Below, one piece after another: positions 55,440-64,000 of a DNA stretch of 64,000 bases. Under the pieces are notes generated by a model. It saw only the letters and a list, made by a program, of their open reading frames with translations, searched no databases and was not told the origin of the DNA. Each line of letters opens with the position of its first letter. The stretch's first letter is position 1. Source of the DNA: Stictocephala bisonia. Its lineage: Eukaryota; Arthropoda; Insecta; Hemiptera; Membracidae. The stretch is from NCBI GenBank assembly GCA_035578905.1, contig JAQJVL010000001.1:4146001-4210000 (forward strand). The letters run 5' to 3'. Made by a program: the position numbers and the translations under genes.

Positions 55440-56495
55440 CGTTACTAATTATAATTTAATAATACTTAACGATCTACCTGTATTTTTAAATTATTATTAA
55501 TGTGGCGTTTTCACTTCATACAAAATGCAAAAAACTAGTTTTTTTTCAAAATTTGGTTCGTAGGAGATTGTATTGGTTGTGCAACAACACTTGAGGTGTC
55601 ATTTGACAGTTGAAAACCCGTTCCGTTTGACCATAAGTTGTTTTTTTTTTCTTTTTTTTACTAAAGTGAGTATTTTTACATTTTTTACAGTTGAATATGC
55701 GAAACTTTAAATGTCATTCTTGACGATCAAAAATAAAAAAAAACTCATAATATTAACTTATGTGCCACTAAATTTTGCTACGAATGTTTGTTTAGTTTAG
55801 TGTTAAACCTAAATTCTTAGCCCTTCCAGTTGGTATACATTCTAGGACTAAGAATTCCTCTGAACATTTAAGACTAACTGGCAGAGGTACTTCGCTGTTT
55901 CGATCTATTGGGTATCTTCAGATAGGTGCCGGTTGCAGTTTTTTAGCAACCAAACCTATGACAGCTTCAGTTATCCAACTTATTTGACGAAGCTCATAAG
56001 AGGAAGGTGAAACCGAGCAACAATTTCAACTTTATATTAATTGTTAAAGAGTTTATCAGTAATTTTTTTTAACTTTCATTACAATCAAATAATCATGTTT
56101 TATCAGAGTGTAACTTTGTTGTGGAAAATCTTAGACTAGATTCTAAGACGCTGCATTCTTTCCCAATGTAAGTAGAAATAGATACAATGCACCAGGAAAC
56201 GCCAGAGAGCAAACCAACTACAACTCAATGAAGAAATGCTAGAAATGTTGAACTTCACATCACTTGGGTCAATTTTACAACACGACTAACGGCTTCATAA
56301 TTTAATAGCTGAGAGTGGAGTGGAAGACAAAATATAATGTTATGCGGTGAAAATGGGAAAGGTTAGAAAGACTTCAAAAAGTGTTCATGAATGGTACATT
56401 TAAAAGGACTAGTAAGCAATTTATGCAGATGTATAGGATACATGCCAATTTCGGGAGCATGTATGAAGAAACTTTTACGAAACCGGTTTTATTTT
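55440..56495. other. No gene recognised
   Basis: AT-rich, then a mixed stretch; no long frame or known element identified until repeat family D copy 4. Confidence 0.4.
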
Positions 56496-56499
56496 CCCT

Positions 56500-56970
56500 G
56501 TTCCTGAATATGAAGAAGGAAACCTACACCCAAATGCTTCGATTGACCCGAGCAGCTGTTCTAGAATGGAATCCAGGGATGGATTTTGAAATAGAAACTA
56601 TATCTGCTGGAAGTTTTCCTATAATCACAACACATAAACAAAGCATACAACAAATTTCGACACCTTAACCAGAGCTGATTTTATGCTAAATAATTGAAGC
56701 ACCAAAATAACTGTAAAAGCTATAGTATCGCCAGTCCAAAACCTGGATAGTGTGATGAAACTCATAAATTTAATTATAGTAGTGAGGTTAGTATCAGACC
56801 CAACTCAGGTACCCGGCCCCAAAAGTGTAACGAAGTGTCCGTGTAACCAAATTCCGGTAACCTTATTGTTACAATGTTAAACGTGACAATAGAATTGAAA
56901 GTGTCTCCACCTCTGTTTATATAAAGGTGACAGACAGTAGAGTTGATAACGCATGACAATGTGACATTTT
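56500..56970 (+). repeat. Dispersed repeat family D, copy 4
   Basis: Aligns with 31840-32160 (GGAAACCTACACCCAAATGC, AGAGCTGATTTTATGCxAAAT, CCTGGATAGTGTGATG, TAATTATAGTAGTGAGGTTA, CCAACTCAGGTACC) and ends with a GATAACGCATGACAATGTG segment like the other copies. The 95-codon frame at 56381-56668 (CTYxQMLRLTRAAVLEWNP-like) partly survives as MLRLFRAPVLRW in copy 2. This suggests the family once encoded a protein or carries part of one; I do not recognise it. Confidence 0.7.
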
Positions 56971-57539
56971 GACGATATCAGCGTCACATTTATACGTGTC
57001 AGGTGACAGAAATGTCAGAGTTGTCATTGTTTTAATGCATACATGACAACAGTATATGACACCTCTGGTTGGCTAAAATGTTTGATTTAATGTTCTTAAA
57101 GTTGGAGATAATTAACTCTCTTTTCATGTAACCAAACCATTACAGACGCTTATTTGCCGTACAGCTCACCACTGCTTATAGATTTAGAAACTAACTAACT
57201 AATGAAGCTGGGCTCAAGTAGACCAACTTACACCCAAGAGCAGGTAGGGAATTAGAACTGGTGGTTTTCCATCCTGTACTCTAATGTGCTTCACACTGCA
57301 AGGAGGATGGTACAAACAGCTCAATAGTTCCTTATATTATCATCACCTTGATTCCTCTTCTCGCATAATTTTCACCAACTAAGGGCCACGTCATTTCAAC
57401 TACTTCTGCATTTTCAGGTTGGCCCAGTACTTCTCCACCCGTTACTCCTTTCTCTCCGCTTTCCACGCCTTTCCAGTTTTCACCTTCGGCCTGAGTTTAA
57501 AAACGGATGTTTTTGGAACTTGTATGGATCACGCCCCTG

Positions 57540-58125
57540 GGATGTGTACTCCCAATTTCCAGCAGACAGTTCTTAAGAAAATTGAGAGGTAGTGGAAATA
57601 GAAAGCAGAACTATATCAGCAAGGAAACGTTTCTGGTCTTTATAGAAAATACTGAGCTCCAAACCACAAAGAAATTACCACATTATAGTCCAACCAGTAC
57701 TCCTTTATGGAACTGAACATTTAGCAATGAGCAAATATTCGGAGAAGAAATTTATAATATTAAAAAACGAATTTAAAAAAAATATATACGGCCCAATAAA
57801 TGAAAGTGGATATTACAGAATCATATAAAATCAAGAATTAGGAAACATATACAAAGACCCTGACATTATAGTCGTCATCAAAAGCCGAAGGTTGAGAGAG
57901 CGAGAAGACCAGAAATCACTTATTGAATGTCTTTGAGGGGAGACCAGCAGGCCCAAGATCTCTAGGAAGGCCAAAATTAAGGTAGCAGGATTAAGTACTA
58001 AAAGACCTTAGACGAGAGGTAGCAACCTGGGAGCAAGCTCAATACAGGGAAGAGTGGAAGCACATCGTTCGGAGAGTGGAGGCCAGAAACCAACTTCGGA
58101 TTGAGTGGTCACAGCAGTAAGGTAT
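57540..58125 (+). mobile_element. Non-LTR retrotransposon 3' part (RTE/Jockey-like), RT C-terminus
   Basis: Across several frames: QPVLLYGTEHLAMSKYSEKK, NIYGPINESGYYRI, NQELGNIYKDPDIIVVIKSR, RLRE, then REVATWEQAQYREEWKHIVR and RRVEARNQLRIEWSQQ with stop near 58122. These are the well-known last blocks of insect endonuclease/reverse-transcriptase elements (LYG.E, R..YG......WR..YN.EL...Y..PDI..VIK..RL, W...A..R..W). Several stops and frameshifts; dead. Confidence 0.87.
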
Positions 58126-58129
58126 TTCT

Positions 58130-59155
58130 CTACCTCAACAAACCAGGCTCCCTTTGTTTTTTTTCTCTCGGAGGATAGTAAAAACCCGGTTGGTTAATCG
58201 TGTTTATATAATTCTTGTCATCTTTATTATTCACATAAACTTAACAATTGTTCTAGTTCGGTGATGTGTTTCACCTTCAAATTATATGTTGAACATTTAT
58301 TATGCCACAACGACTTTTTAGATTCCGATATTGAAAATTATTTTAACTGTTTTACACGTATTGTAATCATAAAAGTTAAATATGCCAAATAATCTGAGGC
58401 ATTGCCACATTAAAAGTTATTGAACACATTATTAAGTAGTTGTAACATTGAACATTGAACGTATTATTAAATCATAGGATGTTGTATTATAAATTGTTTT
58501 AATAAATGAAATCGTGACCGATGTAAGGAAATGTTGATATTTACGGACAATAATCTACTGTGTTGCCCTCAGTACGTACTTTATATAAAACACTAGTACT
58601 CTTTAAAAAAAAATAAATAAAATAACAGAGATTATCTCCAAAGTGATTTTGGCATTATTCAGCTGTCCACCAAATAATTGGGGATTGTTACTTTGGCAAG
58701 CATATTCTCGTCCTTCTTGACATCCAAACAGCTCTGAAGACTCTACGGAGATTGACTGGTAATGCATCAAATGACTACTCAAATTATCAGTACTTAATTG
58801 TTAAGGTACGTTGGTTTCAGATCACCAAGTAATCAAGAAAAAATAGTCAGATTCTCTCATAAAAAAACTCTAATGTGGAGTCAGCGGAACTGTAGTGGAA
58901 GTAAGAGCAACGGAAACTGTAGCAGAACTGCCCTGATTAAAAGATTGGTAAACTTATATCAAAGACCTTTGCAAAGCCTTGACTAAAATCCTGCTGAGTA
59001 CGAGGAAAAGGCAGATAAAACTTTAAATGGGGAGGGGGCATTAATGAACATTGAGAATTTAGGAATAATTTACAAAGGTAGGCCTCCACTCTGGAAGACC
59101 AGTCAGTCTTAATGAGGGCAAAAGGTCGTGAAACATATATACTGTATGTAACATT
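58130..59155. other. No gene recognised
   Basis: AT-rich; frames at 58798-58986 (+) and 58937-59233 (-) are unrecognised. Confidence 0.35.
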
Positions 59156-59159
59156 GCTC

Positions 59160-59215
59160 TTAAGGGATATAAACCCAATAGGGAGACTAACTTTGTAGAT
59201 TCTTAAGTTAAAATT
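59160..59215 (+). repeat. Single diverged 42-mer of foldback family F
   Basis: TTAAGGGATATAAACCCAAT then AGGGAGACTAACTTTGTAGATTCTTA matches the 42-bp unit (AATAAATCCAATATGGCGAC) over its length. An isolated terminal fragment. Confidence 0.55.
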
Positions 59216-59269
59216 CAGGTTACCAAGCTGCATTACATTAAAGATGTACTGTAGGTAATTAATGGGGTA

Positions 59270-59508
59270 AATTACTGCCAGTCCACGGCTGTCTTAATCC
59301 TCTCCTCTCGTGAGTGTGAGAGTGCGTGCGTGCGAGGGGATTTGACCTGGCTCTTCCACCACATTATTTGATTGCTACATTTATATAATGTTTGGTAAAT
59401 CGGCTTTTTCCACTTTAATCTGTAACAAAACAGGATGAAAAATGCGTTGAGGCGTCATCCAGACAATAGGTCGGCCTATTTTCTTTGTTACAATTGGGAA
59501 GCGTGTTA
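59270..59508. promoter_or_regulatory. Island 9, candidate enhancer
   Basis: GC-richer, non-repetitive block (CGTGAGTGTGAGAGTGCGTG run, GTTGAGGCGTCATCCAGACA, CTTTGTTACAATTGGG with a Sox-like CTTTGTT). It lies between two fragments of foldback family F, so part may be element-derived. Confidence 0.3.
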
Positions 59509-59509
59509 A

Positions 59510-59645
59510 AAGTCTGCAGAGGTAGGTGTCACAATGTTAAATGCGGATTCACACTATGACTTAACGATTTGTCGGACAATTATAATTTTTACATCGTTTG
59601 AAAGAGAGTAAAATATACTAAAGCTTCTACTTTATAACATTTTTT
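59510..59645. mobile_element. Foldback element family F, copy 3 (left half)
   Basis: GTCTGCAGAGGTAGGTGTCA, CAATGTTAAATGCGG, AACGATTTGTCGGACAATTA and CGTTTGAAAGAGAGTAAAA follow the same order as 15890-16015 of copy 1. The right half is missing or unrecognisable. Confidence 0.65.
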
Positions 59646-59649
59646 TTTG

Positions 59650-60560
59650 ATTTTCCATAAAAATTAAAATTGGACATGTACCCAAAAGTGGATGGGAGAA
59701 TTGTTAAAACTAATCATGTACAATTCAACATTATGAATACCAGAGTTTGAACAAAAACTGCCCAAGAACCACTAGGCATGAAAAAATAAAATACTGTAAA
59801 AAATTTCCTTATTTCTATACGTTAACCTATGTAGGTTTAAATTGGTATCTTTTAAAATCCTTGTTGTAGTAAACAAAAAAAAAAAAAACCACTAACTCAT
59901 ACCTTTGGTTTGTTTTGTGATATGTAAAAATTCGCCAAATAAAACATACTCATTCTAACAACACTCTTAGTGAAACTTTTTTCAGTAATGTAGATACATT
60001 ACCTGACAACCAATTTAAAACGTTTCAAATTTTTTGTCTTCAAAAAAGTGAATTTGGCGAAGTAAAACTATTTCTCAAAACTGATTAGTGGTAAAAACAT
60101 CAAACCAGTCTTGTTATCAAGTTGTTGATGTCAATCACTCGAATATGAAATAATTTGTTTTGTATGTATTCCGACTGATTTAATGCTTATTTATTATTGA
60201 TAAAGGTGTCATGAGTACCGGACCGTTATTTGGTGATTTTTTTAATATCACAAAACAAGCCAAAAGTGTGAAATAGCTATAAATAACTGTTTAAAGTAAA
60301 ACAAGTTAAACATACGTAAATAACGTAGAAATAAATATGACTATTTTGTGTACTATTTTAATTTTTTACACCAAGTGGTTATTTAGTATCCATCATATTG
60401 AGTCGGGTATTACATGGTAGTTTTCCTCAACTTAGCCTTTTACATTCCATAAAATTCTAAATTATAAAATGCAATAAAATTATGTTCTATTCTTGATGCT
60501 CCATATGTTAATTATATTTTGATACTGCAATAAGTCAATCGGTAACATTTTGTTTTGTAG
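59650..60560. other. No gene recognised
   Basis: AT-rich, with scattered oligo-A runs (59877-59888). Confidence 0.4.
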
Positions 60561-60564
60561 CATT

Positions 60565-60730
60565 ATTAAGTTGCCGAGTGGTCTAAGGCGTCAGGACTTC
60601 GGGCTTGGGGTAGAGATAGCGTTGGTTCGAATCCGGCCTAGATTGGAAGATTCATCAGTAATATTCACCTTCTACTATATTGGTTAGGCTTTTGGTAACA
60701 AAGTTACCATCTTCAGACACACAAAATAAA
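60565..60730 (+). mobile_element. tRNA-Leu-like SINE head and body
   Basis: GTTGCCGAGTGGTCTAAGGC is an excellent A box of tRNA-Leu type and GGTTCGAATCC a B box. However, no acceptor stem pairs around 60568-60645 and the anticodon arm is disordered. The head resembles the one at 11285. A tRNA-Leu pseudogene is the alternative. Confidence 0.55.
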
Positions 60731-60734
60731 TTAG

Positions 60735-62585
60735 TATTGTTTACATTTGATTGATTTTTTCGACTAGAACAGAGATAAAGGATACTATACGTAAATAATT
60801 TTTGTATGTGTATTTATATTTAGGTTTGGATGTATATTTGTTTTCATCTGTTTGAATTTAAATATGTGTCTTCTGTCGTGTAAATTATCATTCTAAGATG
60901 TAATTATTTGTAAATTTATATTTACTTTGGAAAAATAAACTTTTTTGTTGAACTATAAAAAAACAATTTTTTAAATAGGAGACAATATAATTTTTAAGAT
61001 GTCTATATTGATATCATTTTTTTATATTGTATTAAACATAAGTCTTTCTGTTTACATTCTAAACTAGCCATCATCAGTTTAGTTATGTAAACGGGTTTCC
61101 TTAACCGGCAAAAGTAATTTAAAATCAATTTTGTGGAACTAACTAAACTGTGTTCTTTTTAAAGCCAATTTTATTCCATGAAGCATATAAAACAGAATAT
61201 AATATATTGAACTGAAATCTAAACGATTGATTTCAAACTTCAAGAGACACAGATGAAAGTAAAACAGGTTTACTGCTATGTATACTGTGGGGCCTCGAGT
61301 ATTAATTTGGTACTCATTAATTGGAGAAAACAGCTGACTAAAAATAAATTGAAAAAAAAAAATTAAAATGAAATCGTAAGGAAACACATAGTTAATATTA
61401 CTGATGAATGGTAATTTTATATTATTGAAATCTTAGCAAAGAAAATTAGGCTAAGAAAAAAGTTATTGTGGCAATTGGTTTAGGATATAAAATTTATATT
61501 TTTTTATAAATTTTTTATAAAATAAAAATAATAAAATTTATAAATTTATAAAAAATTTATAAATTTATAAAAAAAAACATTCTGGCAAATGCTTTTATTA
61601 GTTGGACTAACATTGTTGATGTTTGCTGGCTTTACTATTTTTCACGTGCTTTGGTTTCTGTAATAAATATTGAACGTGATAATAATGAGTATATATTTAA
61701 ATTATTATATGAAGGTTTTAGACGTAGTGTAAAGAAAGAAAACAGTGACATGACCTGATAGTGTACTACAACTGTCTTTTGAAACAATATTGGTATTTCC
61801 ACCAACTCAAACTAATGCACTTTTACATAAAATAAAAATGTTTTCTATCCATATGTTTGAAAGTGCAGTTAATTCAAGATGGCTAACTAAAGCCATGAGT
61901 ACCAATTTGGTTAAAACATGTTTTTATTGCATAATTACAAAATACTTTATAAAACTTCATTACTAGATTATTTTTTAAAGTACAATATAGAAGAAAAACA
62001 AAAAAATTCCAAAAATATTCTTGGCCCCAGTGGTCAGATACATTATTAGCATGGCATTCGACTTGTTTTAACAGGAGAAATCTCCTAGAGGTAAGAGGGA
62101 CGTCAGACAGGGAGTCGACTTTCTCCCACACCTTTCAACCTACTAGTGCAGTTGTAGTTTAAGCTTGAACGATTGCAAAGCAATCAAAAAGATGGATGTC
62201 AAATGCTTGACATTTGTGATAGTAGACAATGATTTCACTTGATAGTAGAGAAAACTTTCAATAGCAGTCAAGTCAACGGTGTAGAAACCTCAACCAATGC
62301 GCCGAGAAGTTGGTTTGTAGGATATAGAATTCTGCGGCAAACAAAGTAATTATTAGTAATATTTACCTTTTTTTTTTTGTTTTCATTATATATTTATATA
62401 GCTGTAATTTGTTGTTGTTATTTTCTGTATAGTTTATATACACTGCTATTTATTACTATTACTTTCACATTCTGACATGTTTTAACTTACATCTGTTCTT
62501 TGCATAATTGCATTCTTATAATTTCATGTTAGTCTATAATTTGGAGATTTGCGGTTGTCAGTAATGTATTGTTGTTCTTTTTGTT
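60735..62585. other. AT-rich, no gene recognised
   Basis: Includes AT palindromic runs at 61495-61570 (TTTATAAATTTATAAA-type). Frames at 61139-61387 and 61883-62131 (-) are unrecognised. Confidence 0.4.
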
Positions 62586-62589
62586 ATAT

Positions 62590-62742
62590 TTAATGTTATT
62601 ATTTTGTTTGCATTTGTTTTATATTGTTTGCAGTAACCTTTAGAGTTAAGCTTAAAAACGTTTTGTGCCATCAAAAGGTTTATCATTATATTGTATTTAT
62701 TGTATTATTGGCGTATGCCGTTTGCATAGATAAATAAAATAC
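62590..62742 (+). mobile_element. Possible 3' end of a non-LTR element
   Basis: TTGGCGTATGCCGTTTGCAT then AGATAAATAAAATAC resembles the 3'UTR end and short-repeat tail at 20745-20790. No coding segment identified upstream. Confidence 0.3.
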
Positions 62743-62769
62743 TTACTTGGCATAGAGATTTTTTATTCA

Positions 62770-62985
62770 TTACTTAATTCTCCAATTTTCCATGCGATGC
62801 CAGGGCCAGAACCTTGTCAGTGCCTCCCTTATTCCACCACATCCTCAAGGATAAACGTAGTAATTATTACCAACGATTTAAAAATGTGTACAATAGTTGT
62901 AATGTATATACTTTATAATTGTCACTGAGGTGTTCACTACGGCCATTAGAAAGCGAACTCTGTTTCCTTTTTATCTGTATCCTGT
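62770..62985 (+). mobile_element. MITE family M, copy 4 (left end diverged)
   Basis: CACATCCTCAAGGATAAACG, TAGTAATTATTACC, TAGTTGTAATGTATATACTT, CACTGAGGTGTTCACTACGG and AGAAAGCGAACTCTGTTTCC match copies 1 and 3. The left terminal repeat is not clear. Confidence 0.72.
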
Positions 62986-63219
62986 ATCCGAAGCTAACGT
63001 TAAAAATATACAGTCCAAAAGATTTTCGAAAAACAACATTTTCTTAAATGAAGGAATGTACTTTAGACTGACAATATGAACGTTGAACAATTTAACGGAG
63101 TCTCCGAAGGAAGTTTGAGTACTTTTGTAAGGCAGAGAAGCCACAATATTTGGCTGAAGTGGTTGGCAAACTGGCTGAAGTAGGATGGACTGAATGTTTA
63201 TTATATTAAGGTGAACTTT

Positions 63220-63370
63220 AGGAACGTTAATTTTCCAAATATTTTAATTTAATTTTTTAATTAACTTATTTAATTAAAAATAAGTTAATTAAAAACTTAT
63301 TTATTTAACTTATTTAATTAAATTTAATAAGTTAATTTTAAATAAGTATTCGGAACGTTAATTTTCCAAG
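63220..63370. repeat. AT-rich palindromes between direct repeats
   Basis: GGAACGTTAATTTTCCAA occurs at 63222 and 63353 in direct orientation. Between them are multiple TTATTTAATTAA / TTAATTAAATAA palindromes. It could be a duplicated AT-rich hairpin insertion. Confidence 0.75.
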
Positions 63371-63439
63371 TAATTATGATTACGTGGTGAACACACTGTA
63401 TATCTTCAAACAATAATATCAGTAGTGTTTTTTATCGTA

Positions 63440-63868
63440 GAGAGACGGAGGCCAGACAGAGGCCAGACTGACCCAACCGCCCACCCATACACGTACAGGG
63501 GTACTGACCCACCCGCCCATCCATACACGTACAGTGGTACTGAACCACCCGCACACTAATACACGAACAGTGGTACTTACCCACCCGCCCACCCGTACAC
63601 GTACAGTGGTACTGACCCACCCGCCCACCCGTACACGTACAGTGGTACTGACCCCACCCGCCCATCCATACACGTACAGTGGTACTGAACCACCCGCACA
63701 CTAATACACGAACAGTGGTACTTACCCACCCGCCCACCCGTACACGTACAGTGGTACTGACCCACCCGCCCACCCGTACACGTACAGTGGTACTGACCCA
63801 CCCGCCCACCCGTACACGTACAGTGATACTGACCCACCTGCCCACCCGTACACGTACAGTGGTACAGA
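63440..63868 (-). repeat. 36-bp GGGTGGGCGGGTGGG tandem array, 12 units
   Basis: Minus-strand unit: CAGTACCACTGTACGTGTAC then GGGTGGGCGGGTGGGT. A six-unit block (63495-63660) is nearly repeated at 63670-63850, including the distinctive CACACTAATACACGAACAG variant, so a segmental duplication built part of the array. The period leaves open frames on both strands (artefacts). Related units at 7283-7380 and 37366-37415 show a dispersed minisatellite family. Confidence 0.94.
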
Positions 63869-64000
63869 ATCTCGTGTTTAAAAAAAATATGTATTGCTTA
63901 TCTTTTAATTCACAGTATTTAATTCATGTTTTAAATGTACTCGTTTTACATTATAATTAAAGGTACTCATTTTCTGTTAGGGCCGTGTTTGTCCACGCTG

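Larger units (their letters stand above)
4829..64000 (-). other. lab: Upstream lab intron, at least 59 kb
   Basis: The exon at 4647-4828 has a 3' splice acceptor, so at least one exon lies at higher coordinates. I looked for the plus-strand complement of the hexapeptide codons (TGCATCCA core) and found none, and no other Hox-like exon. The rest of the window is therefore most simply lab intron 1, filled with arrays, transposon remnants and candidate enhancers. An unrecognised, fast-evolving 5' exon inside it cannot be excluded. Confidence 0.7.

Noticed and set aside
60565..60645. Possible functional tRNA-Leu
   Set aside because: A and B boxes are good but acceptor and anticodon stems do not pair; a SINE head or pseudogene is likelier.
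63419..63960. Thr/Arg- or Val/Gly-rich frames at the right edge
   Set aside because: Products of the 36-bp array, open on both strands.

Overview
This window is AT-rich, intron-dense eukaryotic DNA from an arthropod, almost certainly an insect. The only host protein-coding exons I can identify are two consecutive exons of the Hox gene labial (lab), on the minus strand at 1919-2161 and 4647-4828. Together they encode a complete labial/Hox1-class homeodomain, split by an intron after homeodomain residue 18. The transposon families present (Jockey/RTE-type non-LTR elements, a Penelope-like element, Tc1/mariner, PIF/Harbinger, tRNA-derived SINEs) and a short TTAGG-type tract fit an insect. I cannot name the species.

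Layout: 1-1918 is the lab 3'UTR and downstream flank. 2162-4646 is the homeobox intron, which holds a dispersed repeat and a MITE ending 34 bases from the splice donor. The exon at 4647-4828 has an acceptor at its 5' side, so transcription enters from higher coordinates. I see no upstream lab exon (hexapeptide exon), so 4829-64000 is best read as one lab intron of at least 59 kb. No long host ORF exists there; nearly all open frames are tandem repeats with periods near a multiple of three, or transposon remnants.

The intron has three components. (1) Tandem arrays make up roughly a fifth of the window: 59-bp, 30-bp, 72-bp, 42-bp, 36-bp, 66-bp, 202-bp, 85-bp, a 102/104-bp array of about 5.4 kb with dimeric higher-order structure, about 115-bp, a composite of about 31-bp modules, and a second 36-bp array. 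(2) Mobile elements, mostly dead: at least six non-LTR reverse-transcriptase fragments, a GIY-YIG Penelope-like fragment, a Tc1/mariner copy with terminal repeats and an internal deletion, a Harbinger-type element, SINEs, and three dispersed inverted-repeat or MITE families with several copies each. (3) About nine short GC-richer, non-repetitive islands (near 10.7, 13.6, 19.5, 25.5, 32.8, 45.3, 51.3, 54.7 and 59.4 kb) that look like intronic cis-regulatory elements of a Hox gene. One contains a consensus Hox/Exd site next to a Pho/YY1-like site.

The most interesting points are: a 42-bp minisatellite apparently born from the end of a foldback element with two other copies in the window; a compact TATA-type promoter on the plus strand, antisense to lab, immediately after sixteen copies of an 85-bp repeat; a perfect 47-bp-arm hairpin plus a cluster of shorter perfect hairpins; a large inverted duplication of Penelope-type terminal sequence; and a homogenised higher-order array inside a Hox intron.
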